Origin: Hyphomicrobium sp. LHD-15
Lineage (GTDB): Bacteria; Pseudomonadota; Alphaproteobacteria; Rhizobiales; Hyphomicrobiaceae
Assembly: GCF_031157355.1 (NCBI RefSeq)
Contig: NZ_JAVIFT010000008.1
Span: 1 to 64,000, forward strand
Reading direction: 5' to 3'
Length of the DNA stretch: 64,000 nucleotides
Numbering within the stretch: position 1 is the first letter of the stretch; every line of letters begins with the position of its first letter. The notes under the pieces are model-generated. The model worked only from the letters and a program-made list of their open reading frames with translations. It ran no database searches and was not told the DNA's origin. Of this stretch, positions 34,521-43,566 are shown one piece after another. A program made the position numbers and the translations under genes.

Positions 34521-35993
34521 CTAGCCCTTGAGATACCACCCCCAGGGATCGGGGCTTAGGTAGCGCGTGATCTGCTTCGGCTCGAGGAAGTTCATCAGTC
34601 CCCAGGTTCCAAGCTCGCGCCCGACGCCGCTCTTCTTCATGCCGCCCCACGGCGGCTCTAGGAAGTTGGGCTGGGAGCAGTTGATCCAGACCACGCCCGC
34701 CTCGAAGCGATCGGCAATGCGAGCTGCGCGATCGAGATCCGAGGTCATGACGGCTGCGGCCAATCCGAATTCGGTATTGTTGGCTAGCGCAAGGGCCTCC
34801 TCCTCGGTCTTGAAGGATGCGACCGCGAGCACGGGGCCGAAGATCTCCTCCTTCCAGATGCGCGCTTCCGGGGCGACGCCGGTGAAGATGGTCGGTTCGA
34901 CAAAATAGCCGGCATTAAAGCCCGCGGGGCGCTGTCCGCCGGATACGAGAGAGGCTTCGCGTTTGCCGACCTCGATGTAGCCCATGACCTTGTCGTACTG
35001 CGGACGGCTGACGAGCGGGCCGAGCAACACGCCCGCGTCCATGCCGTCGCCGATGGTGATTTTCTTGGCCTCCTCGGCAAGCCGTTCAACTAGGCGGCCG
35101 GCAATTCCCGATTGAACGATCAGGCGCGAGGTGGCGCTGCAGACTTGGCCCTGGTTCCAGAAGATCCCGAACATGACCCATTCGATGACTTGTTCCAGGT
35201 CGGCGTCATCGAACACGACGATGGGAGATTTTCCGCCAAGCTCCAAGCTCACGCTCTTGATCTCGCGGGCCGCGGCCGTGGCGACGGCAATGCCGGTCGG
35301 GATGGACCCGGTGAAGGCGAGCTTTCTGACATCCGGATGCGTGCTGAGACGGGCACCAGCTTCGGCTCCGTAGCCGGTCACAACGTTGACGACGCCCGGC
35401 GGAACGCCGGCGGTCTCGCAGATGCGGGCCAGTTCCAGCGCGGTGAGGGACGTAAACTCGGACGGTTTCAGCACGAGCGTGCAGCCTGCGGCGAGGGCGG
35501 GGGCCACCTTCCAGGCGGCCATCAGCAGCGGATAGTTCCACGGCACGATCAATCCGGCGACGCCTGCCGGCACGTACTTTACGGTGGTCTTGAAGCGATC
35601 ATCGGGTACGGCGATGGGCTGGTCCTGCTTTGCGTCCAGCTCCTCGGCGTAGGTGGCGTAGAGATTGAAGCAGTAGATGGTATCCGAGATGTCGCCCAGG
35701 GCCTCGGGCAGCGGCTTGCCGTTGTCGCGGACTTCGAGTTCGGCAAGCGCCTGTTGCTCGGCTTCCAGCCCGGAAGCGATCGCGCGAAGGACCACTGCAC
35801 GCTCGCGCCCGGTGGTTCTGACCCAGGCGCCCTGGCCGGCTGTCTTGGCGGCCGCGACCGCGCGGTCCACGTCCTCGGCGGTGCCGGCGGCAATGGTGGC
35901 AAAGACTCGCTCGTTAGCAGGGTTGATAACGTCGATTTCTCCACCCTTCGCGGCGGCATACCAGGTTCCGTTTATGAAGTGCTTCGCCGTCAT
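34521..35993 (-). CDS. NAD(P)-dependent aldehyde dehydrogenase (betaine/amino-aldehyde type)
   Basis: The 490-residue enzyme has the ALDH landmarks: VPWNYPLLMAAWK, the catalytic Glu in LELGGKSP (about residue 252) and the nucleophile Cys in NQGQVCSATSRL (about 286). It oxidises an aldehyde to the acid. Its ATG overlaps the stop of the preceding kinase-like gene by four bases (ATGA), so the two are an operon. With ethanolamine ammonia-lyase nearby, acetaldehyde or an amino-alcohol-derived aldehyde is a reasonable but unproved substrate. Confidence 0.9.
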   Translation of the reverse strand: MTAKHFINGTWYAAAKGGEIDVINPANERVFATIAAGTAEDVDRAVAAAKTAGQGAWVRTTGRERAVVLRAIASGLEAEQQALAELEVRDNGKPLPEALGDISDTIYCFNLYATYAEELDAKQDQPIAVPDDRFKTTVKYVPAGVAGLIVPWNYPLLMAAWKVAPALAAGCTLVLKPSEFTSLTALELARICETAGVPPGVVNVVTGYGAEAGARLSTHPDVRKLAFTGSIPTGIAVATAAAREIKSVSLELGGKSPIVVFDDADLEQVIEWVMFGIFWNQGQVCSATSRLIVQSGIAGRLVERLAEEAKKITIGDGMDAGVLLGPLVSRPQYDKVMGYIEVGKREASLVSGGQRPAGFNAGYFVEPTIFTGVAPEARIWKEEIFGPVLAVASFKTEEEALALANNTEFGLAAAVMTSDLDRAARIADRFEAGVVWINCSQPNFLEPPWGGMKKSGVGRELGTWGLMNFLEPKQITRYLSPDPWGWYLKG

Positions 35994-37036
35994 CTCGCTC
36001 TCTCTTGCTCAGGGAAGACCGTTCCGGATACGGCGTGCGCTGCGCCGAAGCGGGACAGGTAGCGCTCGCAAAGCGGAACCGTACCTTGGGTGTAAGCGAC
36101 CCCCATCGAGCGGGCGAGATCGGTTTCCGCGTGCGAGCCGATCCAGGCGACGAGCAGGATGCGGCGCAGCATGACGAAGGTTGCGATCTCGGCTTCCTCG
36201 TCCGGGCTCAGCGTGCCGATGCGGCGATAGCCGCGCACCCAGGCTTCGATCAGCTCGGGTACTTCGGGAGCCTCCTCGAAGAACGAGACCGTGGTCGCGC
36301 AATCGTAGAGGAACCAGGAGAAGCCGCAGTCGTCGAAATCGATGACCTTCACGGTGCCGTCGTCCATCAGCAAATTAGCGAGGCGCATATCGCCGTGGAC
36401 GAGATTGAACACGCCGGGTCCGGTGCCGATGCGCGCGAGGCGCCGCTCGATCAGCGCGACGGTCTCGCCAAGCACGCGCTCGATCTCCGGCGTCATGCCC
36501 ATGCCATCCCGCCAACGGCCCCAGTGTGGCGTGGCACCCAGGCTGGTCTCGAAATTCCAGGTGTGGCGCTCGAACCAGGACGGGCGTTTCCAGGTGCAAA
36601 CGTGTGCGTGCATCCGGGCGGCCGTTTCGCCGAGCTTCTCGAAGCCCGCGACGTCGTTGGCGGCAGGCTCCTGGCCTGCTTCCCAATCGAAGAGAACGAC
36701 GTTGCGCGGATTCGCAAGGCCTTCCGCTTTCACCGACTGAATGAATTCGCCGTCTCGGCCCTGGATCGGGGCCGGCACATTGGCCGCTTCGGCCGCCCGG
36801 AGGGCCGCAAGCCAGGCCAGCTCGGACGCGATGGCGGCGCGGGAATGGTATCCCTCGCGGTGGATGCGGAGCGCCCAGCGATTGCCGGTGGCGGGGTCGT
36901 CGAGCCGGTATGTGGCGTTTTCCGAGATGTTGATCAGCGTGGGGATGACGCCTGGGGGCAGGGCGAAGTGGCGGATCGACCGCTCGGCCAATTGGTCCAG
37001 CCCAGCGTTCGATGGGGATACCTCGACTTCGCTCAC
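35990..37036 (-). CDS. APH-family small-molecule kinase (homoserine/hydroxylysine-kinase-like)
   Basis: The 348-residue protein of the aminoglycoside-phosphotransferase/choline-kinase fold shows GVFNLVHGDMRLANLLM (catalytic Asp/Asn) and VKVIDFDDCGFSWF (metal Asp). The start is a GTG at 37036 with an excellent AAGGGAGAGAGG ribosome site. This branch includes ThrB-like kinases and hydroxylysine or ethanolamine-related kinases. Coupling to an aldehyde dehydrogenase and closeness to the ethanolamine genes suggest phosphorylation of an amino alcohol, an inference only. Confidence 0.78.
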   Translation of the reverse strand: MSEVEVSPSNAGLDQLAERSIRHFALPPGVIPTLINISENATYRLDDPATGNRWALRIHREGYHSRAAIASELAWLAALRAAEAANVPAPIQGRDGEFIQSVKAEGLANPRNVVLFDWEAGQEPAANDVAGFEKLGETAARMHAHVCTWKRPSWFERHTWNFETSLGATPHWGRWRDGMGMTPEIERVLGETVALIERRLARIGTGPGVFNLVHGDMRLANLLMDDGTVKVIDFDDCGFSWFLYDCATTVSFFEEAPEVPELIEAWVRGYRRIGTLSPDEEAEIATFVMLRRILLVAWIGSHAETDLARSMGVAYTQGTVPLCERYLSRFGAAHAVSGTVFPEQERAR

Positions 37037-37179
37037 CCTCTCTCCCTTCTTCTTCGACACCTGCCTCCAACAAGCACAGGGGGACGGGCCTCGCAACGCT
37101 CTCGCTTCCTTCGGCGCTGCACTGTAGATTTGCGGTTGTCGCTTGCGAGGGGGCAATCAGGCGTGATGAAGCAGGTCCT

Positions 37180-37593
37180 ATGAAGGGAAAGCGGAAAGAA
37201 ACCGAGCCGGCCGTCCGGCGCAAGGCGATCGCGGCCGATGGGCCGTTGTCGCGGGCCTCGTTGCGGCTGCGGGTCGTGTTTCCGGACGGGCGACAGCTCG
37301 GCCCCGGCAAGGCCGACCTACTGGAGGCGATCGGGCGGACGGGATCGATCTCGTCGGCCGCGCGCGAGCTCGAGATGTCCTATAGGCGCGCGTGGCTGCT
37401 CGTGGACGAGCTCGGCAAGCTGTTCAAGCGGCCGCTGCTGACGACCGCGGCGGGTGGTGCGCATGGCGGCGGCGCGGAGCTTACGGATTTCGGACGGGCG
37501 CTGATCGCGGCGTATCGTCGGATCGAAGATCGGGCGGCCGAGGCGGTGCGTGCCGAGCTGATCGTGTTCGAATCGGATCTCGACGATGTCTGA
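37180..37593 (+). CDS. modE: Short ModE-type transcriptional regulator
   Basis: The 137-residue protein has the ModE winged-helix domain (about residues 25-130; LLEAIGRTGSISSAARELEMSYRRAW) with the extended ELTDFGRALIAAYRRIE helix. It lacks the C-terminal molybdate-binding domains of E. coli ModE, as in many alphaproteobacterial forms. It is convergent with modA, the likely target. The ATG at 37180 follows CAGGT; the upstream open frame to 37012 overlaps the divergent kinase gene start. Confidence 0.82.
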   Translation: MKGKRKETEPAVRRKAIAADGPLSRASLRLRVVFPDGRQLGPGKADLLEAIGRTGSISSAARELEMSYRRAWLLVDELGKLFKRPLLTTAAGGAHGGGAELTDFGRALIAAYRRIEDRAAEAVRAELIVFESDLDDV

Positions 37594-37608
37594 GATCCGC
37601 GGAGAGAA

Positions 37609-37651
37609 ATCCGGCCCCTTTGTCGGCTAATGCGAGCGAAAGGGGCCGGAT
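37609..37651. terminator. 13-bp perfect hairpin between modE and modA
   Basis: Bases 37609-37621 and 37639-37651 are perfect reverse complements with a 17-base loop. It can end both converging transcripts. Confidence 0.8.
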
Positions 37652-37660
37652 GTTCGTTGT

Positions 37661-38467
37661 CTACTTCAGAACCGTGAAGCCTTGGCCCTCGAAAACCTTT
37701 GCGGCTTCGGGCGTCGACAGATAGGCGAGAAATGCCTTGGCGTCGGCGTTGGTCGATGACGCGGTGATTGCGACCGGATAGACGATCGGCTGATGGCTGT
37801 CGGCGGGGAAGATGTCGACCACCTTGACCTTCGGCTCGCTCTTCGCGTCGGTGCCGTAGACTACGCCGAGCGGCGTCTCTCCGCGTGCGACGTAGGTCAG
37901 CGCGACGCGCACGTTCTCGGCTCCGGCGACCTTTGCGGAGACCTGATCCCAGACACCGAGGCTGGTCAGCGCGGCTTGGCCATAGATGCCGGCTGGGACG
38001 GACTTCGGATCGCCCATTGCGAGGCGCCCTTCACCAAGTGCCTCAGCGAGCTTGAAGCCTTTCTCGATCTTGAGGTTCACGGTGCTCTCAGCCGGTGCGA
38101 TCAGCACGAGCGTGTTGCCGAGCAGCGTCTTGCGCGAGGCGTCGTCGATCAGCTTACGCTCGGCGACCCAATCCATCCACTTGAGATCGGCGGAGATGAA
38201 GAGGTCGGCAGGCGCGCCGGATTCGATCTGCTTGGCAATGGCGGACGATGCCGCAAACGACAGCGTCGCCTTCTTGCCGGTCTTGGCTTCCCAATCCTTG
38301 GCAATGGTATCGAGGGCGTTCTTGAGGCTTGCGGCGGCGAAGACAACGACTGGCTTAGTGGCAACCGCCGCATTCTCGGCAGGACGCGCGTCCTGCGCGT
38401 TCGCCAGGGGGATCGCCAGGAAGGCCATGGCGAAGAAGGATGCAAACGTTCGTGCGAGCTTGGTCAT
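37661..38467 (-). CDS. modA: Molybdate ABC transporter substrate-binding protein
   Basis: The 268-residue periplasmic protein has a signal peptide (to LANAQ), then VVVFAAASLKNALD and FAASSAIAKQIESGAPADLFISADLKWMD, typical of ModA. The C-terminal lobe carries VYPVAITASSTNADAKAFLAYL. It binds molybdate or tungstate. No modB or modC lies beside it in this window, so the permease must be elsewhere, or this protein acts as an orphan. Confidence 0.92.
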   Translation of the reverse strand: MTKLARTFASFFAMAFLAIPLANAQDARPAENAAVATKPVVVFAAASLKNALDTIAKDWEAKTGKKATLSFAASSAIAKQIESGAPADLFISADLKWMDWVAERKLIDDASRKTLLGNTLVLIAPAESTVNLKIEKGFKLAEALGEGRLAMGDPKSVPAGIYGQAALTSLGVWDQVSAKVAGAENVRVALTYVARGETPLGVVYGTDAKSEPKVKVVDIFPADSHQPIVYPVAITASSTNADAKAFLAYLSTPEAAKVFEGQGFTVLK

Positions 38468-38672
38468 GTGAGGGGATCCTGCTGAGAGGCTGTATCTCGT
38501 GGAATACAGCGATGGTGCTTACCCCTGTCAAGCGTGCTTGCGCGCCTTCATATTTTTACCTGTAGGTCTTGCTGGCGCTGTGACATCTGCCGCGCGAATA
38601 TTTCCGTCATCCTAGCTGTATTCGACGAAATATTGTGAGCTTTGCTGTTTCCCGGTCGAGATCGACCGAACG

Positions 38673-38700
38673 AAAAACGGGCGGCCCGGAGGCCGCCCGT
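38673..38700 (-). terminator. Rho-independent terminator of the ethanolamine permease
   Basis: A ten-base perfect stem (38677-38686 with 38691-38700) with a four-base loop is followed on the minus strand by five T (38677-38673). It lies 30 bases after the permease stop. Confidence 0.9.
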
Positions 38701-38730
38701 CATGGTGTTTGATAGGCTTGAGAGCGCGGC

Positions 38731-40224
38731 TCAGTGCGTCTCGTAGGCCTTCTCGCCCTTGGTAAGCGCGAACTCTTCTTCCGGCGAGAGGATCAGCTTG
38801 TGACGGCCGATCAGCGCGAAGTAGATGATGCCGATCGCAAACCAACCTGCGACCCAGTAGACGCCGACGCTGTAGGCCGGATCCTGGAGCTGCATGTAGA
38901 TCGTCACCAGCGCGATGATGACCGTGAGGGCGGCGCCGACGACGCCGAGCGGGCTCTTGTAAGGACGCTCGAGGGTCGGGAAGTCCTTCTTGAGCTTGAT
39001 GTAGGTGAGGCCTTGCATCACGTAAGAGAACATGGCGCCAAAGACGGCCATGTTCAGCAGCGTGCCGCCGATCAGCTTGGCGCCCTGGTCAGCGCCTTCC
39101 GCAAACCACACGACCAGCATCACCGCGAGGCCGATAAGGGCGCCCGTGATCAATGCGACGTGCGGAGTTTTGCGGGTGCCGTGGGTCAGCGAAAGTGCGG
39201 TCGGGAAGTAGCCGGCGCGCGACAGCGAGTAGATCTGGCGGCCGTAGGCGTAGATGATCGTATGGAAGCTCGCGATAAGGCCGGTGAGGGCGACGACGGC
39301 GAGGATCGTTGCGATCTCGGTACCGTAGATGGCACGGAAGCCGTCGAGCAGCGGTTCGCCCGAAGCCCCCAGTTTCTGTGCGCCAACTCCGATGACCGAC
39401 GGGTTGAGCGTTAGCACCAGAAACGCCGAGAGAAGAAGCGTGAACATGCCAAGCATGATGCCCTTCGGCATATCGCGCTTGGGATCGACGGATTCTTCTG
39501 CCGCGAGCGGTAGCTGCTCGATGGCGAGGAACAGCCAGACCGCGAACGGCAGGCCGGCCAGGATGCCATAAGGCCCGAACGGTAGGAATGGACCGTTGCC
39601 TTCCGGCAGCTCGGCGCCGTCAGAACCGATGTTCAAAGCCCAGCGGCTGAAGTCGATATGGCCGATCGCGCTGATGTAGAACACCGCGAGACAGAGCAGG
39701 GCCAGGATGGTGATGATCAGCGAGAAGCGGAACGAGAGCTCGACGCCGATGTAGTTCAAGGTCACGAACACGATGTAGAACGCGATCCAGAACAAGGGTT
39801 GCGCTTCAGCCGGCGCTCCGAGAATGGCAGCTGCGTAACTGCCGATAAAGAATACGATCACCGACGGCGTGATCACATATTCGACGTTCTCGGCAAGGCC
39901 GGTCAGGAAGCCGCCCCAGGGGCCGAATGCGGTGCGCGCGAAGGAGTAGGCGCCGCCCGTGTGCGGCATGGCCGGGCTCATCTCGGCGAGGCTGAACGTC
40001 AAGCCGAGATACATGATGGCGATGATGATGGTGGCAAAGAACATGCCGCCCCATCCGCCTTGTGCGAGGCCGAGGTTCCATCCGGAGAAGTGACCGGAAA
40101 TCACGGCGCCCACGCCGAGTGCCCAAAGCGACCACACGCCAGCGTGGCGTTTTAGGCCGCGTGCTTTGAAATAGGCGTCATCTACTTTTTCGTAGGTAAC
40201 GCCTTGAGTGTGATGTTCCGTCAT
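38731..40224 (-). CDS. Ethanolamine permease (APC family)
   Basis: The 497-residue APC-superfamily carrier has about 12 helices. ISGHFSGWNLGLAQGGWGG in helix 1 and EMSPAMPHTGGAYSFAR in helix 3 match the ethanolamine permease subfamily. The ATG at 40224 (MTEHHTQG) has GGGGAG upstream. It imports ethanolamine for EutBC, encoded 1.2 kb upstream on the same strand with a GGDEF gene between. Confidence 0.88.
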   Translation of the reverse strand: MTEHHTQGVTYEKVDDAYFKARGLKRHAGVWSLWALGVGAVISGHFSGWNLGLAQGGWGGMFFATIIIAIMYLGLTFSLAEMSPAMPHTGGAYSFARTAFGPWGGFLTGLAENVEYVITPSVIVFFIGSYAAAILGAPAEAQPLFWIAFYIVFVTLNYIGVELSFRFSLIITILALLCLAVFYISAIGHIDFSRWALNIGSDGAELPEGNGPFLPFGPYGILAGLPFAVWLFLAIEQLPLAAEESVDPKRDMPKGIMLGMFTLLLSAFLVLTLNPSVIGVGAQKLGASGEPLLDGFRAIYGTEIATILAVVALTGLIASFHTIIYAYGRQIYSLSRAGYFPTALSLTHGTRKTPHVALITGALIGLAVMLVVWFAEGADQGAKLIGGTLLNMAVFGAMFSYVMQGLTYIKLKKDFPTLERPYKSPLGVVGAALTVIIALVTIYMQLQDPAYSVGVYWVAGWFAIGIIYFALIGRHKLILSPEEEFALTKGEKAYETH

Positions 40225-40374
40225 GTGTTGCTCCCCTGTCGGTGCGCCGAACGGCCGCATAAGGATATTCCCTTATGGCGAAAAGCGGCAATCCCTCTTT
40301 GGGGGGTAACTTGAAGGCAAGTGCTTGCTGCTCTGCAATAAATTTAAGCAGGCTGGGGCTGAGAGGGCCAGACG

Positions 40375-41268
40375 CTAGGCGAGCTCAAGCGCCGCTGGCT
40401 CCGCGACTTTTACTTGATTACGGCCGCCGCGCTTTGCGTCCATTAGGGCACGGTCGGCTCGCTGCAGTGCAATCCCGAGGGATTCGTCCGGGTTCCACGA
40501 CGTCAGGCCGAAGCTGCAGGTGATCTGGAACGATTCGGTCGCGGATTCGAATGTTTGCCCGGCAATGTTGTTGCGGATGACCTCGCACCAGTGGGCCGCC
40601 TGTTCGACGCCGAGAACTGGAAACGCGATTGCGAATTCCTCGCCGCCAAGCCGGGCGACGATGGGCGCTTCCTCGCCGGCGATGCGGGCAACGGCCTTGA
40701 TGACCTCGTCGCCTACGTCATGGCCGTGGCTGTCGTTGATGCTCTTGAAGTGATCGATATCGAGCAGGCAAACCGAGAGATCGTCGCTGGCGTCGAGCTC
40801 GCGGCGCTTTTCTTCCATTGTCGCCAGAAAGGCCCTGCGGTTGAGGGCGCCGGTCAGGTAATCGGTGCTGGCCTGCTCGACGAGCTGGCGCTGCAGCGTG
40901 ATCATTCGGTTGGCCGCGCGCAGCCGCGCCATCAGCTCTTCGCGCCGTACCGGCTTCACGGCAAAATCGTCGGCGCCGCAATCGAGCGCTTCGGCGAGCG
41001 CCCGTTCGCTGGTGTTCGAGGACATGACGATGATGTGCAGCGGGCGTTTCTCGCCGACGAACGTGCGGAGGGTCCAGCACAGCTCAAGGCCGGGTATCGG
41101 ATCAATCTCGAGGCTGGTCAGCACCACGTCGACCGTGCGCGTCGCTTCGATGTACTGAAGCGCAAGGTCGGATGCCGTGAAACAGTCGACGAAGCAACCC
41201 GTTGCTTCGAGTTCGGTAGCCAGTTTCTGTTGGACGACCCGGCTGGGGTCGACAATCACGACGTGCAT
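40375..41268 (-). CDS. Receiver-GGDEF protein (diguanylate cyclase) with degenerate receiver
   Basis: The 297-residue protein has a receiver-like domain (about residues 1-125) and a GGDEF domain (about 130-290) with intact ARLGGEEFAIAFP and FKSINDSHGHDVGDEV, so it may make c-di-GMP. No RxxD inhibitory site lies before GGEEF. In the receiver the usual phosphoacceptor Asp position is Ser52 (VDVVLTSLEID) and only Asp7 of the acidic pair remains, though Lys of FAVKPV is kept. It therefore is unlikely to be switched by normal phosphorylation. It sits inside the ethanolamine gene run. Confidence 0.88.
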   Translation of the reverse strand: MHVVIVDPSRVVQQKLATELEATGCFVDCFTASDLALQYIEATRTVDVVLTSLEIDPIPGLELCWTLRTFVGEKRPLHIIVMSSNTSERALAEALDCGADDFAVKPVRREELMARLRAANRMITLQRQLVEQASTDYLTGALNRRAFLATMEEKRRELDASDDLSVCLLDIDHFKSINDSHGHDVGDEVIKAVARIAGEEAPIVARLGGEEFAIAFPVLGVEQAAHWCEVIRNNIAGQTFESATESFQITCSFGLTSWNPDESLGIALQRADRALMDAKRGGRNQVKVAEPAALELA

Positions 41269-41407
41269 CCGCAGCTTCTTCTTTTTCTTAGTGTCCGACC
41301 ACTGATCGGACAGGTGTACACGGCTTTGGTGAATAGGTGATTACTCCCGGCCGCGAGTGAGGCCGGGATGGCCAGCAAAAACAGAAACCGGGTGGGAGAG
41401 GAGCGCG

Positions 41408-42184
41408 TCAGGGGCTCGAAAGTGCGGCCGGACGCTTGCTGACCTCGAGCTGATAGTTGCTCTCGTCCTTGAGATTGACGCCGGTCAGGCGCCGCCGGAA
41501 GGCCTCGCGCAGGAGCCAGGCGATCTTGAACGCCGCTTCGTCAGAGGAGATACCGCCGTTGCGGATGTTCGAAATGCAGTTGCGCTCGCCGTCCTTGCGG
41601 CCAACCCGCGGTTCCCACGTCAAATAAGCGCCGAGACTGTCCGGAGATGACAGGCCGGGGCGTTCGCCGATCAGCATAACGGCCGCACGGGCTTTCAGGA
41701 ATTCTCCGGCATCGTCGCAGAGGGCAACGCGCGCCTGGGTCGCGAGCAGCACAGGGCCGAGGCGCCATTCGTTCTGGCGCGCAAGAGGCAAGAGAGCAGC
41801 GACCGTCGCGACCGCGTTGGCGGTGATGGCCGTAGACGACAGCCCGTCACCGATGATGATCAGCAAGTCGGTCGCCGAGGGCGAGAGCGCGGAAAGCGTC
41901 TGGCGGGATTCGGGGCTCAGGCGGCGGCCGAGATCCGGGCGTCTCAGGTATGTGTCACGGTCCGGAGCGGCGCTGGTGATCCGCAGCGGGGTGAGGCCAA
42001 GCGTCTTCAAATCGTCTTCGACACCCGTCCATTCGATCGGCGTTTTGACGGCATCGCGGGCTTGCGCGTGGGCCATCGAAAATTTCAGCACTTCGGTCGT
42101 CGGCATGCCCGCGCCCGACCGGCCAAGTCCGATCCGGGCTTCGGTGAATTGGCGGAGATTGAGCCAGGGGTCATCGGGTGTCAT
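41408..42184 (-). CDS. eutC: Ethanolamine ammonia-lyase small subunit
   Basis: The 258-residue beta subunit of the coenzyme-B12-dependent lyase that splits ethanolamine to acetaldehyde and ammonia. LLIIIGDGLSSTAI and ERNCISNIRNGGISSDEAAFKIAWLL are family signatures. The ATG at 42184 overlaps the eutB stop by four bases. Confidence 0.95.
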   Translation of the reverse strand: MTPDDPWLNLRQFTEARIGLGRSGAGMPTTEVLKFSMAHAQARDAVKTPIEWTGVEDDLKTLGLTPLRITSAAPDRDTYLRRPDLGRRLSPESRQTLSALSPSATDLLIIIGDGLSSTAITANAVATVAALLPLARQNEWRLGPVLLATQARVALCDDAGEFLKARAAVMLIGERPGLSSPDSLGAYLTWEPRVGRKDGERNCISNIRNGGISSDEAAFKIAWLLREAFRRRLTGVNLKDESNYQLEVSKRPAALSSP

Positions 42185-43566
42185 GCGGCGGCTCCCGCGG
42201 CGTGCTCGAGCAGAGCTTTGGTCGGCTTCTCGGTGATGATACGGCCGCCGGGCTCCATGATGCCCATGCGCTCGAGCCACGCTTCGAATTCAGGGGCGCG
42301 CCTCAGCCCAAGTGCCTCACGCACGTAAAGCGAGTCGTGGAACGACGTGGACTGGTAGTTGAGCATGATGTCGTCGGCGCCGGGAATTCCCATGACGAAC
42401 GTGACGCCGGCCGCGCCGAGCAGCGTCAGCAGCGTGTCCATGTCGTCCTGGTCGGCCTCGGCGTGGTTGGTGTAGCAGACATCGCAGCCCATCGGGATGC
42501 CCATCAGCTTGCCGCAGAAGTGATCTTCCAGGCCGGCGCGGATGATCTCCTTGCCGCTGTAAAGGTACTCAGGTCCAATGAAGCCGACGACGGTGTTGAC
42601 GAGCAGCGGCTTGAACTCGCGTGCGACGGCATAGGCCCTGGCTTCGAGGGTCTGCTGGTCGACGCCGTGATGGGCATCGGCGGAGAGAGCAGCGCCCTGT
42701 CCCGTCTCGAAATACATGACGTTGTCGCCGACGGTGCCGCGCTTCAGCGACAAGGCGGCTTCGCGGCCTTCCTTCAGAATGCCGAGCGTGACGCCGAACG
42801 AGGAATTGAGCGCTTCCGTGCCGCCGATCGACTGGAACACCAGGTCGACGGGCGCGCCGCGGGAGATCGCCTCGATCGAGGTGGTCACGTGAGTCAATAC
42901 GCAGCTTTGGGTCGGAATCTCGAGCCGGTCGATCATGCGGTCCAGCATCGACAGCATGTCGATGATCGCGCCGACGTTGTCGGTCGCCGGATTGATGCCG
43001 ATCACCGCGTCGCCGCAGCCGTACATCAGGCCATCGATGACGGAGGCGGCGATGCCTTTCGGGTCGTCGGTCGGATGGTTCGGCTGCAGGCGAACCGAGA
43101 GCCGGCCCTTGAGCCCGATCGTGTTGCGAAAGCGGGTGATGACGGAGACCTTGCGGGCAACGAGGATCAGATCCTGGTTGCGCATCAGCTTCGAGACAGC
43201 GGCGATCATCTCGGGTGTCAGGCCCGGCGTGAGGCGGGACAGCGCCTCGGTGGTTGCCTTTTCCGAGAGCAGCCAGTCGCGGAACTGGCCAACGGTCATC
43301 GATGACACTGGCGCGAAGGCCGCTGCGTCGTGGCGATCGATGATCAGGCGGGTGACGTCGTCTTCTTCATAGGGAATGAGCAGTTCGGAAAGAAATGTCT
43401 TCAGCGGAACGTCGGCGAGGGCCATTTTGGCCGCAACGTTTTCCTCTGCACTCGCGGCTGCGACACCGGCCAGCACATCGCCGGATCGCGGAGGGGTGGC
43501 TTTTGCCATCAGGTCCTTGAGGTTGTCGAACCGGTAAGTCGTGTGCTGCCAGGTCGCCTGATACAT
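42181..43566 (-). CDS. eutB: Ethanolamine ammonia-lyase large subunit
   Basis: This 461-residue catalytic barrel subunit works with EutC and adenosylcobalamin. Recognised segments include MQPN-like LQPNHPTDDPKG, GCGDAVIGINPATDN, and CDVCYTNHAEADQDDMDTLL. No microcompartment shell, EutA reactivase or EutR regulator is seen, so this is the simple non-compartment ethanolamine pathway in which the permease, EutBC and an aldehyde dehydrogenase suffice. Confidence 0.96.
   Translation of the reverse strand: MYQATWQHTTYRFDNLKDLMAKATPPRSGDVLAGVAAASAEENVAAKMALADVPLKTFLSELLIPYEEDDVTRLIIDRHDAAAFAPVSSMTVGQFRDWLLSEKATTEALSRLTPGLTPEMIAAVSKLMRNQDLILVARKVSVITRFRNTIGLKGRLSVRLQPNHPTDDPKGIAASVIDGLMYGCGDAVIGINPATDNVGAIIDMLSMLDRMIDRLEIPTQSCVLTHVTTSIEAISRGAPVDLVFQSIGGTEALNSSFGVTLGILKEGREAALSLKRGTVGDNVMYFETGQGAALSADAHHGVDQQTLEARAYAVAREFKPLLVNTVVGFIGPEYLYSGKEIIRAGLEDHFCGKLMGIPMGCDVCYTNHAEADQDDMDTLLTLLGAAGVTFVMGIPGADDIMLNYQSTSFHDSLYVREALGLRRAPEFEAWLERMGIMEPGGRIITEKPTKALLEHAAGAAA

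Noticed and set aside
34483-34540. Nine-base inverted repeat GGTGGTATC / GATACCACC
   Set aside because: Loop of 40 bases and one arm inside the aldehyde dehydrogenase C-terminus; likely chance.
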